From Odocoileus virginianus (Eukaryota; Chordata; Mammalia; Artiodactyla; Cervidae), in the NCBI RefSeq assembly GCF_023699985.2, contig NC_069688.1, forward strand, positions 64,862,338-64,926,337: a stretch of 64,000 nt of DNA. The letters are read 5' to 3'. Shown in pieces: positions 33,935 through 45,363 of this stretch. Every line of letters begins with the position of its first letter. Positions within the stretch are counted from its first letter, which is position 1. A program made the translations under genes and the position numbers. The notes beneath the pieces were generated by a model. That model did not search any database. It saw nothing but the letters and a program-made list of their open reading frames with translations, and was not told the origin of the DNA.

Positions 33935-34122
33935 AGGCTTCCCTGGTGGCTCAGACTGTGAAGAATCCGCCTGCAACGCGGGAGACCTAGGTTCAGTCTC
34001 TGGGTTGGGAAAATCTCCTAGAGAAGAGACTGGCAGCCCACTGCAGTATTCTTGCCTGGAGAATTCCATGGACAGACGAGCCTGCTGGACTATAGTCCAT
34101 GGAGTCGCAAAGAATCAGACTC
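33935..34122 (+). mobile_element. Bov-tA SINE
   Basis: A second plus-strand Bov-tA only about 70 bases after the previous one. Its 3' end is cut at AATCAGACTCAGGC. The two are independent insertions rather than a dimer because unique sequence separates them. Confidence 0.94.
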
Positions 34123-35014
34123 AGGCTACCTTTTCCTTCTTCATAACTCCTTAGCTAGGTAAAGTCTAATTTTTCTTTCTCAAAAATTATGTAGATCTAT
34201 ATTAAGTTAACAGCTGTTTTCTATTTTCTGTTGTTGTTTTTATGCCTGGTTTTGTTGAGAGGGGTTTGGTTTTGTTTTTCACCGTGTGACTAATCTTTAA
34301 ATGTCGCCAATTTACTGTTTACTGTCTGTTCAACCTCCTTCTCTAGAGATTTAGACCAAATAGATTTTTCCTGATTAGGTTGCTCATCATTATTTTCTGA
34401 GCTTCCAATTAAGTATCATCCAGCAATCTAGCAGTTTTGTGAAACATTAAGGCAGGCTGTATTCAGTTCTGCCTTTTTTACGTTTAACTCTCATTAAAGA
34501 GAATCTATTTTGAGACCACTGCTGAACTGAGACCTCCAAATATTTCATAAGTTTTGACACTTTGCCAAACCTAAAAAAGCTACACTCCGCTTAAAAGGAT
34601 TTTTTAAATCAAATCCTGACAGACCATTTACCAAATTGAATATCTTTAACTAATTTTCTGGCTTCTCTCATTCAATCTAGTGAGTCACATTTAAATTCTT
34701 AAGTTTTGGTCATTTCACAACTTCCACAAATGTTTTGCAATTAACACTACCTCTCTACAGGTAAAGTATGAGGTGAGAGAAAAACCTCTTTGAGAGAGTT
34801 AACAAGGTATCTCTCATACGAAGGTATCTTCATAGGAGTACTCACTTTTAGCACCTGCTTCTTTGCTGAGATGAAAAAGGAGATGTAGATTTTTAAAACC
34901 TAGAGTGTACTACACGTTAAAAAAGAAAGAAAGAAAGACAGAACTTTTACCCTCAACTTCTTATGGCTTTCAAGTAACTGGCTAGATGATAGAGGCCACA
35001 CAAAGAGAATCTGA
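34123..35014. other. unassigned AT-rich DNA
   Basis: About 890 bases without a recognised repeat. A short AAAGAAAG-type purine run lies at 34921-34938. Confidence 0.5.
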
Positions 35015-35225
35015 GCAAATACTCAGCTCTTTAAAGCCAGAGAACCTGAGTTTGACTCTTGATTCTATTGTTGAACATTAGACAATTATTGAACATATAT
35101 GTACCTTTGCTTCTTCATCTAAAAAAACAGGGATAATAATACTACCTACCTTATAATGTTGTTTTGAAAATTAAATAAGTTAATACTTGTAAAGCACTTA
35201 AAAATAGTGCCTAGCGTAAAGAAAC
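35015..35225 (+). mobile_element. MIR SINE
   Basis: Plus-strand MIR with a well-kept tail: 'cttcttcatctaaaaaaacagggataataatactacctacc' spans the conserved core-to-tail join near 35110-35150. Confidence 0.85.
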
Positions 35226-36454
35226 CTAGCCTAAGTACATGGAATCATAGTATACAAGTGTTGACTAGGACTCTAGATATTATTAACTTTATGTGTATAT
35301 TTAACACTTGCATATCTTAGAAACACTTCTTATATGTACGTTCAAGACTGTAGTATTTAGATTCTAGAAATAGCAGTAAAATTTAAAATGTTCATTATAA
35401 TTTTATATAAAGAGAATTCACAGAAAAGGGGTTTTCACTCAAACTGGAGATTGGTGTTGTGATACTTCTGTAATGGATACAGATAAGAGCTTTGTGTTCC
35501 TAATGGAAATGATGCCTACAATTCTCATAGTGGTGACAATTGTGGGCAGTGATATATCTATGGGCACTGCACTGTATTATCCATTTTGAGCAGATTTGCT
35601 TATTCAATCAACCAATGCTCCTAAGTCACCTCCATTTCACCTCTTTCTTTTATTTTATTCACCTTTATTACTGAGTATGAGCAGTAACATTAGCACCAAA
35701 ACAGCTTTCACGACATTTTATCCTTTACTTCAGTAAAGGATAAAGACATTAATTAAAAAAAAATCACAGAAATGTGAAACTTCAACTGACTTATATGAAT
35801 TTATTTGAGCATATTAATTGAAGATGTGATCTAGTCAAAGAGATTAAGGAATTTTCCCTAGAGAAGAGAGAATTGAACGGATGCCTGAAGGTGTGAGGAA
35901 GTTAACCATTCCTGGAAACAGCATGAGCAAAGTTTCATGGACTGAAGTGAAGAGAATAAAGTAAATGAAACCATCAACAAAGCGGAAATGGTAGGTAGAG
36001 AACAGACCACACTGTGCTATTAGGCTGTGCTAAGGAATTTTACCCACATGGTACAGTCATGAAACCCACTGAAGGACTCTAACCAGGAGGTGAGCAGGGA
36101 CCAGACATGATCGGGTTTGACGTTGCGCCAATTAGCAGGCCTACAAGGAGAAGTCGGACAGGGAGCGGAGGAGGCGAGAGTTCAGTCAGTCAGCGGGGAG
36201 GCTATTTAAATGCGCTGTCTTGGTCTCCCAGGTGACTAGTGGAGGTGGAAAGAGGTATAAATTCAAGAGATACTGAGGAATCTTGATTCACTGGATGTGG
36301 GAGGTGGGGAAGAAGAGGTGTCAAAAGTAATTTCTAACTTTCTGACTTGTAACTAGACCAGATTTAGGGAGGGGAGAATCATGAATTTTGAGGAGGGGGG
36401 CACATACTGCATTTGAAATGCTTTTCTGTGTGTGTCGGTTTTTTCTGTTCTTTT
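35226..36454. other. unassigned, part probably an old repeat
   Basis: No gene seen. Positions 35800-36400 have the flavour of an ancient mammalian repeat ('gaaacagcatgagcaaagtttcatgg', 'ggaccagacatgatcgggtttga'), comparable in style to 51600-52010. Confidence 0.4.
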
Positions 36455-37090
36455 TTCTTTTTATTTGAAGTACGGTTGATGTACAATATTGTATTAGTTT
36501 CAGGTGTACAACATAGTGACTCAATATTCTTGTAGATTATAGTCCATTTAAAGTTATTATACAATATTGGTTATATTTCCAATATTTTGTGCTATACAGT
36601 ATATCCTTGGGCTTTACTTTTTTATTTTACTGTTTTTAAATTAATTTTTGTTGGAGAGCAGCTGCTTTGCAGCGTTGTGTTGGTTTCTGCTGGACAGAAG
36701 ACGATTCGGCCATTCACACACATCCGCACTCTCCCTTTGAGGTTTCTTTCCTGTCCGGGTCAGCACCATGCCTCAGGTGTGTTCTCACCAGATATCTACT
36801 CCACACGTAGTACAGAGTGTACGCAGTCAGTCTCCAGCTCCCAACTCCACCCCTGTTCCCCCTGGGTATCCATATATCTGGCCTTCCCTGTGTCTCAGAC
36901 GGTAGAGAATCTGCCTGCGAGGCAGGAGACCTGGGTTCCATCCCTGACCCGAGAAGACCCCCTGGAGAAGGGAACAGCGACCCACTCCAGTATTCTCGGG
37001 GCTTCCCTGGTGGTGTTTTCTCATGCCTGTGTCTCTATCTCTGCTTTGCAAATGAGATCATTTCTGCCATTTATACCTCTCAATTCCTAC
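36455..37090 (-). mobile_element. L1 3' ends, interrupted by a SINE
   Basis: Two minus-strand L1 termini lie in series: 36455-36615, with 'gtattagtttcaggtgtacaac', and 36625-36880, starting a second time with 'gttgtgttggtttctgctgg'. The second is broken by a SINE at 36880-37013 and may continue to about 37090 ('gtgtctctatctctgctttgcaaatgagatcattt'). Confidence 0.7.
36880..37013 (+). mobile_element. truncated BOV-A2/Bov-tA SINE
   Basis: Head and first half of a Bov-tA unit up to 'ccactccagtattct', then the first bases of a second head (GGGGCTTCCCTGGTGG at 36998-37013), where it stops. This looks like a BOV-A2 dimer cut after the join. Confidence 0.85.
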
Positions 37091-38230
37091 CTTATTTTGC
37101 CCCTCTCTCTCTCCTCTCCTAAAATATTCAAATAAAGATATCAAGTTCACAGTGAGAAAATTTCTAACTTTAACAAATTAAACTGGTACCAGACTATTCT
37201 TCCCATAGTAAATGATTATAAAATTGACAAAATATATGAAATAGTATTTTCAGATCTTGGTCAAAAGGCAGCCCTGAGAAAGGAAATACACAAAAGAAGT
37301 CCCATAATTGCCCTGAATTTCTGCCCCAGGGAAAATTTCCAGATTACAACGCGGGGAGGTGGAGTCCCGCAGAGCACAGATACCACTGAGCCAAGGAATC
37401 AAAGTCTGAAGCTGCCGAAGAAACTAAAGTTTGTGGCTCTGGATGTTGTAGACAAGCAAGCTGCACAGAAAAAGACATCAGGATCATCTGTCATCTAGAT
37501 ATCTGAATAGGTTACAAACTTTTGCTCTAAATATTTAGCAGATCTTCAGAATAGAGAAGCATTCAGATGCGTCTTGTTTGCCAGTTTTTGGGGGCTGCCA
37601 ATATTCCTTGTTTCATAGCTACATCACTCCCATCATAAGCACAGTCATTAATGTGGTGTTTGGTTGGTTTTTTTTTTTTAATAAGAAACAATTTAACTCA
37701 AAATGATTGAGACAAAAGTTTTAATATTTTAGCCAATGATATGCCAAGAAAATGCAAATTCCAGAATCTAAAAAGTACACTGGTGTCTCATGGACTGTCT
37801 CAAAGAGGAAAGCAATATGTTTCCTCAGTCATTTCTTAAGGGCAGAAATGAGCTCTGACTTTTACTCACGCCTGGAGGTAAAGGTCTGCAAGTCACATCT
37901 CCAATCCAACTGCCGTAAAAGAATAATAAAAGAGGAATTTCACCTTAACATGATTTTATATCTACTCCCAAGCCCCTCAAAATTAACAGTAAAGGGTGAA
38001 AAATATAATTCCATAAGAACAAAGAGAACAGAAAGGTACAGACAGCAAACGAGAGATGTCAGAAACTATTGTGAAAGACAGAAAACATAATCACGGCACC
38101 ACACAGGGTACAATTCAGCAGTTGAAATATTGTAAATATTGATAGGGTAGTGAAAATCAAGAATAGTGATAAAATCACACCGAGAGACAGAGGGAAGGAG
38201 AAGTCTTATGTAAGTAAGGTCAATCTTTAA
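37091..38230. other. unassigned, no gene seen
   Basis: About 1.1 kb. A T run lies at 37671-37679. A 112-codon plus frame (37752-38090) has no motif I recognise and ordinary AT-rich composition. Confidence 0.5.
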
Positions 38231-38314
38231 TACTGACTGGCCAAAAAGTTGGTTTGGTTTTCCATAGCACCTTATGGAAAACCCCGAACCTACTTTCCAG
38301 CCAGCCTGACAGTA
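38231..38314. mobile_element. palindromic mariner-like MITE
   Basis: About 80 bp folding back on itself. The left arm CTGGCCAAAAAGTTGGTTTGG (38237-38257) and the right arm 'ccccgaacctactttccagccag' are imperfect reverse complements around a CCATAGCACCTTATGG centre. TA dinucleotides occur at both ends (38231 and 38313). The 'ggccaaaaagttcg' terminus is typical of a ruminant mariner-derived miniature element. Confidence 0.75.
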
Positions 38315-38879
38315 ACGAGACCTAGTAGACATCTAAAATCAGTAAACCAACAGAAGCAGCTTCTTTGGACATACGAAGGGAATGAGATGAAATGGACAGA
38401 GAGAAGGACACGCAGTCCCCCTTGAAGGGCCAGGATCTGGAGTAAAGACAGGGATGTAGAAAGCAGCTGTACTCGGTCGTAAGCTTTTAAACTGTGTGAC
38501 TTTTAACCCTACATATTTTGGACTGATGAAAATTCAGATTGCTTTTCTAAAGTTCGATAAGGCTCAAAATAAGTTCAGTAAGTTTATCAAAGATGTCTTT
38601 TTTCAAATGTCAGACTTTATTAAAAAGTGCTCCAGTTTTCTCAGATGATCAATACTGTCATTTTCTGTCAGTCGGTCTCCTCTGTGTATTCCTGTTGAAG
38701 GTTGAGGCACACAGCCCTAGAAAGAATCTTTACCTCACGATAGAGAACTGTAAAGGACTATCACTTTACTTCTACATTTCTTCCATATATTAATCAATTT
38801 GTGAAAATCTTCCCACTAAAAACCTCCACGTGCTCACCCTCTGACATGATATTTGAGGAAATGTAAACTGAAAAGAGAG
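38315..38879. other. unassigned, no gene seen
   Basis: No repeat or gene recognised in about 565 bases. Confidence 0.5.
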
Positions 38880-39070
38880 TGGAATTTGAAGCCAGATAGA
38901 GTTAACTTTGAACTCTTGTTTTCTAACTTTCTACCTTAAACATATTTATTAATTTCTCTAACTTGTATTTTCTCATGTATAAAATGATAGCAATCCCATT
39001 AATGTATAAAATAATGCACATAAATATCTTCTAGTGTGCATAGCATACAGTAGGTACTCAATAAATGATG
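38880..39070 (+). mobile_element. MIR SINE
   Basis: Diverged plus-strand MIR. The tail 'gcatacagtaggtactcaataaatgatgg' at 39042-39070 is well preserved. Confidence 0.75.
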
Positions 39071-39289
39071 GATATTTTATTACATCCATTACATGATGGA
39101 ATTCTATGGTATCTTAATCAGAATTTTGTAATCCGAGTGCTCATAAATTCACAGGCCTACAAAACAAGGCCATATAGACTTTTAAAGTTTAAATTATCAT
39201 GCTCCAACTGTCCACAAGCTTTATTATCCAAAAAATGGTACCCCTAAAGTGTCCCCCGTTATTTGGGGTCATCCAAAGAGCCCTTCCAG

Positions 39290-39535
39290 GGGTCCACACG
39301 TCCGCGCCTCAGCGTCCTGTCCTGTACGCGCGCTCCGTGCCGTGAGGCGCCTGAGAAAGCTCCAGGCCAGCTGCACCGCCGCAGCTGGGACCGACAGGGC
39401 CTGAGCCCGGACCACGGCCCGAAGAGGCGACTGGGCCAGAGCGCCCGAGGGCAAGGGGCGGCCCTGCCCCGTGTCAGACCACGGGCAGGATCTGTCCGAG
39501 TTACTCTGGGCGCAGGGGCAGGGGGCGGATACTTT
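39290..39535. promoter_or_regulatory. CpG-dense block, candidate CpG island
   Basis: About 24 CpG in 39301-39540, flanked by AT-rich DNA. The densest part (TACGCGCGCTCCG near 39325) has several overlapping CpG. Frames on both strands are open only because the DNA is GC-rich. The next CpG-dense segment (39819-40290) lies beside a DNA-transposon-like sequence, so this block too could be repeat-derived rather than a gene promoter. Confidence 0.45.
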
Positions 39536-39818
39536 AAGTTGGGGAACTGAGATCCAATTTTGTTTAATTTAATGAGGTGGGTTTTAGTCTGTGTATGGGA
39601 ATTACTGCAGCCAGCTTATCTGCCTTTGGTAAAGAGAGGAGCTAAGGCCACTCTAAATGCAAGATTCAAACAGTGGGCATGTTTGGAATCAAAAGTTTCT
39701 TGACTCAAAGTAACTTTGTACCTATCTGAAAAATACAGTACATCTTCATCACTGGCAGATTCTGTGTCTGCAGATTTGCCCACTTGCTTACGATTTATCT
39801 GTAGCCCCCAAATCCGTA

Positions 39819-40128
39819 CACTCGGCGCGACCTGGCGAGGCTGAGAGCGGTGACAGTGCGTCATCTGCGCACACTCCCGGTGGGAGGCGTCTGCCTCCCT
39901 GTTCTGGCTCCCACGTGTTTGTCCGTTTGGACGCTGTCCTTCTCCGGGGTTTGTAGGGCCGCAGTTTCCACTCGGCGCGACCTGGCGAGGCTGAGAGCGG
40001 TGACAGTGCGTCATCTGCGCACACTCCCGGTGGGAGGCGTCTGCCTCCCTGTTCTGACTCCCACGGCGTCCGTCCGTTTGGACGCTGTCCTTCTCCGGGG
40101 TTTCTAGGGCCGCAGTTTCCACTCGGCG
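39819..40128. repeat. GC-rich 150-bp tandem duplication
   Basis: Unit 1 (39819-39968) and unit 2 (39969-40119) are nearly identical. Both begin CACTCGGCGCGACCTGGCG, and a third start (CACTCGGCG) follows at 40120. Differences include GTTCTGGCTC against GTTCTGACTC and a one-base length change. A 197-codon minus-strand frame (39616-40209) reads through both copies. Its internal repeated peptide (QNREADASHRECAQ...) arises from the DNA duplication, not from a known protein. Confidence 0.93.
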
Positions 40129-40254
40129 TGCTCTCGGGCGGCCACCTCCCCGTGGACAACGGCCCTGAGCACAGCGGGGCAGAGACGGCTCGCGCTTCCA
40201 ACCAAGCACACGGGGGCTGGGGCAGGTCTTCTGCAGAGAGCGCGTGCGCTAGGC

Positions 40255-40535
40255 GAGCTGCCTTCAGGCGGGGGTTACAGAGCCACGGCTGCGAGTTCCT
40301 GCTGATGAGTCAGGAATATATATTAAATAAGGGGTTTTTGTTTTTTAAAAGAGAAGCACGTATAAAGGAAGGTTCCGTACTGATTGGCTGATGAAAATGC
40401 TGTGACTGTAGGCTCACTGGCATCTAACCCTGTATTTCCCCCGGGACAATGATCCCTCCTCACTAATTCAGTGTTCCTGAAAACACCTAGATAACAGAAG
40501 TGAATCATAAGAATCTACCACAGTCTGACTTAATA
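40255..40535 (-). mobile_element. old DNA-transposon-like terminus
   Basis: Read on the minus strand, this resembles the end of an ancient mammalian DNA transposon: an AATATATATTCC stretch, 'cagtcacagcattttcatcagccaatcagtac', 'ggaaatacagggttag' and a terminus near 40532. A sequence at about 39257-39280 (GTCCCCCGTTATTTGGGG) might be the opposite end, which would place the CpG-dense block and the tandem repeat inside one element. I cannot name the family. Confidence 0.45.
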
Positions 40536-41227
40536 AAGTAGTTGAGGTCCCTCTTCTTTGTCTGGGCACTAGGGGGAAATAAACCAATGAGACATTGTGA
40601 CAGGCTGGGGAGACAAGAACTAGTGAGATTCTGACTCCGCTGGGACAGAAGTTCTTGAGAACAAAATAGGGGGAAAAGCTCCAAAAGGTCTGCACTACAG
40701 GTTGCTACAGGTGGAATTATCCATACCACAGAATGGACCCTTCTCCAACTCTCCCAGGACTAGCAAGATGAGGATCCAGGCCATTCAATCATGGTCCAGG
40801 GGAAGCCATCCGCACTGGAGCTGCCCAACTCATCTCTGCCCAGGGATAGAATTCCTTATTCCCGAGAATCAGCGCTGGAGCCAGAAATGGCAGAATCGGG
40901 CCTGGGAAGGACTCATTCTTAGATCTTCCCATTTCCGGCCTACACTTACTAAATCGGCTTCTTTTTCGTTTGTTTGTTTAAGTGCCCAGGGTTAAAAGGG
41001 TGTTGATTTACTTGAACTAGGCAAGTAGACTAGAGTGAAGTGGGAAAAGTGATGGTAAGTCAATAAAGTCAGCCTTTAGAAGCTCTTCTGAAACACTCCT
41101 AAGTAACTCTGTTTGCTGTTCACAAGGTCCTGCTCAGAGTCCTCTCAGCTTCTGACCATCACCTCTTCCTGGCACCTCCCCACATCTTACTTAGAGCAGC
41201 AGTTCTGTTAAGTCTCTAAACACAGCT
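40536..41227. other. unassigned, no gene seen
   Basis: About 690 bases of mixed composition without a recognised repeat. A TTCGTTTGTTTGTTTAAG stretch lies near 40966. Confidence 0.5.
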
Positions 41228-41237
41228 AATTCAAACC

Positions 41238-41538
41238 CAGAAAATCAGTCCTGAATATTCATGGGAAGGACTGATGTTGAAGCTGAAACTGCAATACTTT
41301 GGCCACCTGATGCAAAGAGCTGACTCATTTGAAAAGACCCTGATGCTGGGAATGACTGAAGGTGAGGAGAAGGGGACGACAGAGGATGAGATGGTTGGAT
41401 GGCATCACTGACTCAATGGGTGTGAGTTCGGTACGCTCTGGGAGTTGGTGATGGACAGGGAGGCCTGGTGTGCTGCAGTCCATGGGGTCGCAAAAAGTCG
41501 GACACAACTGAGCGACTGAACTGAACTGAACTGAATTC
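41238..41538 (+). mobile_element. BovB 3' end with target duplication
   Basis: A 301-bp 5'-truncated BovB ending in tandem CTGAA repeats (41516-41535). Perfect 10-base repeats AATTCAAACC flank it at 41228-41237 and 41539-41548. The 3' tail repeat and clean duplication show target-primed reverse transcription. Confidence 0.96.
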
Positions 41539-41774
41539 AATTCAAACCAAGTTCATTTGCCTGCTTGGAAACAGATTCCAAACACTGGCTTTATTCTCAG
41601 CTTCTTTTCTTTCATATGCGACACACACACACACAAACATGTCAATTGGTACAAATAAATACTGGTAGAGGCAGTTTTTGCATTATTATTTTTGGAGTTC
41701 AGCTCAATGAGCCCTAAATGGAGAAAAGCAGACAAAGAAATGCCCTGCCAACTAAAGACAACAGCAAGAACACA

Positions 41775-41995
41775 GTCCTTACCAAGTACCAGGGACAAAG
41801 TCTTACCTACAGTAATTCATTTAATTCTCACAACTCCATGAGATGGTGATTTTCATAACCCTCATTTAAGACATATGGAAATCAGGGGATAGAAAAGGTA
41901 AGCAAGTTGCCCGAAGTTGCACAGTGACAGACTTGAACTCAGGCAGTCTGGCTCTAGAATCTGCTTTCTTAACCAAAACACAGCACTGCCTCCCC
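41775..41995 (-). mobile_element. MIR SINE
   Basis: Reverse-complement MIR with the tail near 'ttcatttaattctcacaactcc' and the head near 'acttgaactcaggcagtctggctctagaatctgc' at 41932-41965. Confidence 0.85.
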
Positions 41996-42368
41996 TCTTA
42001 TCTATAAGCTTCTAAAATGAGAGAACTTGTTTGGTTTTTAGACCTCTAGCAGTTCCTAGCACGACAGGATTACACCATTAGCTCACAAATATCTACAAGT
42101 ATCTACACAAGTAGCTACATGAGAACTTCTCTGAAGCTTGGGCAATTTTTATAATATGAAACTACCTTGCACGTTTTCAAGGATTTGTGATGTCCCGTGT
42201 AATGTCATTACCACAGGCAAAATTGTTACAGTTAGCAGGTGACGCTGTTTTTTACTTTCTAGAAAAACACAAACTAATCTGAGGACCAACAGGGCTTTTC
42301 CCAGTTTCCCATAGATAACCCAGTTCAGATTCAAGAGCATGGAGGTTTTGGTTGAAAAACACGGTTAC

Positions 42369-42690
42369 GGGCTTTCCTGGCGGCTTAGGGGTAAAGAATC
42401 CATCTTCCAGTGCAAGAGACGTGGGTTTGACCCAGGGTCCAGGAAGAACCCGCATACTGCAGAGCGACTAAGCCCGTGTGCCAGAACGACTAAGCTGTGC
42501 CCCGGAGACTGGGGGCCGCGACTGAGGAGCCCGCATGCCACAGCTACTGAAGCCCAGCGCCCCAGAGCCCGTGCCCGACAACAGGGGAAGTACTGCAGTG
42601 AGACGCTCACCACAACCAGAGGCGGGCCCCTGCTTGCTGCAACTAGAGGGAAGCCCACCAACCAAGAGCCTGCAGAGTCAGACAGTAAAA
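42369..42690 (+). mobile_element. long CHR-type SINE
   Basis: A tRNA-derived head (GGCTTTCCTGGCGGCTTAGG) followed by a GC-rich body of short related segments ('gccagaacgactaagc', 'gccacagctactgaagccc', 'caactagagggaagccc'). This is the arrangement of the longer cetartiodactyl CHR-family SINEs. CpG content is raised because of the SINE, so this is not an independent CpG island. Confidence 0.75.
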
Positions 42691-42740
42691 TAATCAGTAC
42701 AGTTAGATTAAACACAAAAGAAATATGGCCATGCTTCCGT

Positions 42741-43417
42741 GGAGTAGGGAAATAATAGCTTTTCTTGATTCTCCGACGACTGGAATATGAGATGAGAAAA
42801 CAGTGGGGTGGAATCTGAGATTACATACTCAGAGGAGATGGTACAGTGTTTGTGACTAAGGGTGACAAAAAAACTGAGGAAGCGAGGAAAGCCCGTAAAC
42901 CATGACAAGCAAGTCAGCTTCCGCTATATTGAGACTGCCAACAGAAACATCTGTCAGCCTAGTAGCTCTGTGTCCCGTCAGTCAAATATTTATCGACTGC
43001 TTCTCCGGAAGATGCTCAGTGGAAACATTCCACAGAGACAAACACATTATATAAATGCTGTAAAACGTGTTGGAGAGATTTCCAGCCACTGCTAACCTCA
43101 TCTGAGCAAATCTGAACAGTTCATTGACATCCAGAGAACCATCCACATCTGACACTCCAGTCATTTTAAACCTTTCAAAAGTGAAAAGATTCAATAAAAA
43201 TCACCAAAACAAAGTATGTTTCTTACTGTTTGATAAATCAATAGTATTGTTTTTCACAAATATCTGACTCTAAACAGAACTTCAGTGTAGCAATCTGAAC
43301 AGACTTACAAGCAATATTTTATTTCATTTGTTTGAAGATACCTGTTGATTTCTTAGATATAAACTCCCTAGTTAATTTAATTAGTTCTAGGTTTTTTAAC
43401 CATTTTAAAGTTGACTA
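42741..43417. other. unassigned, no gene seen
   Basis: About 680 bases, no named repeat, no credible coding frame. Confidence 0.5.
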
Positions 43418-43428
43418 CCCTTCTTTCA

Positions 43429-43650
43429 GTCTTCCCAGGTAGTGCTAGTGGTAAAGAACCCACCTACCAATGCAGGTTAGACCTAAGAAACACGGGTCTG
43501 ATCCCTGGTTCGGGTAGATTCCCTGGAGGAGAGGATGGCAACCCACGCCTCATCTGAAGAATCCCAAGGACAGAAGAGCCTGGTGGGCTATAGTCCGTAG
43601 GTTCACAAAGAGTCAGACACAACTGAAGCGACTCAGCACGCATGCACACC
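43429..43650 (+). mobile_element. Bov-tA SINE with target duplication
   Basis: Plus-strand diverged Bov-tA. The flanks CCCTTCTTTCA (43418-43428) and CCCTTCCTTCA (43651-43661) differ at one base. Confidence 0.92.
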
Positions 43651-43661
43651 CCCTTCCTTCA

Positions 43662-45363
43662 CATGCCAATCTCTTTGAGATATAAAGATTTAAATCTATT
43701 AACAAGGCAACAATCATTTGAATTTTATATACATAAAACAAGGAATTTCAACAATAATGTCTCTCATTCTTAAATATTGGTAATGTTGTAACAAGCTAAT
43801 GTTGCCATTTATGTACTAATATAGAATTATTTTACACAGCAAGGTATTGATTTTCAAACTGCTCTCCTGAAGCCCAGGGTTCTGGGATGTGTAAGGAGTC
43901 TATTTGGGTGAAAAAAAGGAAGAGAAATAAATGGCCAAAGGAACTGGGCCCACAAGCATCACTCTAATCAATTTTTAAATCCATCATAAATTATAGTCTT
44001 ACATACAATATTTTGGGGAGAAAAATAATTGCTAGCTAGAAAAATATGTAAATTACCTCTAATGGAATTCTGTTCTGCCAAAGGAAAATATTGCAAATCT
44101 AATTCTAGTCTTTACCCTGTAAAAGCAATAATTATTTTTAGTGGTTTCCCAGATAATGTGCTTCAGTTATGCTCAGCTATCGGTTTAGGTAATTTCATAT
44201 TAAGTGAAGTCTCAAATGTAATCAAATATCACAAAACATTTAAATCACACTTTTAAACTGAAAAAAATTGAGATATTTAGATACTTTTTCCTAAAACAAA
44301 TATATTACCTTTCACAATAATCATCAAAATGAGGTAAATTTTTCTTTTGTTTTTCACACCTATCAATAATGTTTCTTAGTTATTTGCACTTAAATTGACT
44401 ATTTTCTCTCCAAAGTATTCTACTGTCTCCACTAGTTTATTTTTCTATTATTCTATGTGAATAAAAATGAGGCATTCCTATCATACAACAAAATTAAATT
44501 ATGTTATATGCCTGAAGTTCAAGGATAATTTAATTTTACATTTATTCATTTGTGGTATTCTTGAACTGCTATGTTATTGTACAGAAAAATGTTTCCATCT
44601 TTATAATGAAAAATACCTCAGTAACTTCATCAAGATTCCATTTAAAGTTATAGAGATTAGAAATAGTCAAAATCTCATCAACACAATTCCTTCATAAATG
44701 CCAGTAGGTGACCAACATGTGTGAGTTGTGAGAAACGCTTTGTACAGAATTAAACTGTATGTAGATCTTTTTTTATTCTTCATCACCTCCTTAAGATATG
44801 GGAAATTAATAGATTGACAACACTGGATAGAAACTTTGAAATTATTTTATCTACCACATTGTTTTATTGTTTAACATGGTGAACCTAAAGTCCCCCAAAA
44901 CTCTTCTAACTAAAGCCCTTTCAATTACATTGTCATAAAACAGAATACTATAGACGATGGCATACAATAAATATAATAGAGAATTGTAGCTGCATGTCAA
45001 GACAGCCTTCCATGAATGCCTACCCTCCAACAGAAATTGTAACAATAACCAAAGCACACAGGACATGTGCTGTTTAAATATATTTACCAGAAGATTGTAG
45101 GAATAGTTATTGACATAAAAATACAGATAGCAAGCATTAAATGAGAAAATGACATGCAGATACTAAGCCAACTGCTTAGCTACTTATGGCGAAGTTTCCC
45201 ACCTTCGGAACGTCTCTCAGCCCGGGCACAACGCCAAAGGGGCTTCTCGACGACCCTCCGGCTCCGGCCCCTCACCATCTCCAGGGTCTGCTACAGGAAT
45301 CACCTCTAACGGTCAGAGAATGGTTTCAGCAGACTGAGGGACGGTTACTGTCCTCCTCGCAGG
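43662..45363. other. unassigned, AT-rich with a GC-rich right end
   Basis: About 1.7 kb. The left 1.5 kb is AT-rich without a recognised repeat. Positions 45190-45363 are abruptly GC-rich with a cluster of CpG and touch the next SINE. A 101-codon frame (45186-45491) runs from this stretch into the SINE and so is probably not a gene. Confidence 0.5.

Noticed and set aside
33642..34122. Regularly spaced similar sequences that could suggest an array
   Set aside because: They are independent Bov-tA insertions separated by unique DNA. There are no CRISPR-like short repeats with equal spacers anywhere in the window.
36587..37135. 182-codon plus-strand frame
   Set aside because: It runs antisense through L1 3' sequence and through a SINE, so it is a shadow of repeats.
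42339..42755. 138-codon plus frame and matching minus frames in GC-rich DNA
   Set aside because: These coincide with a long CHR-type SINE.
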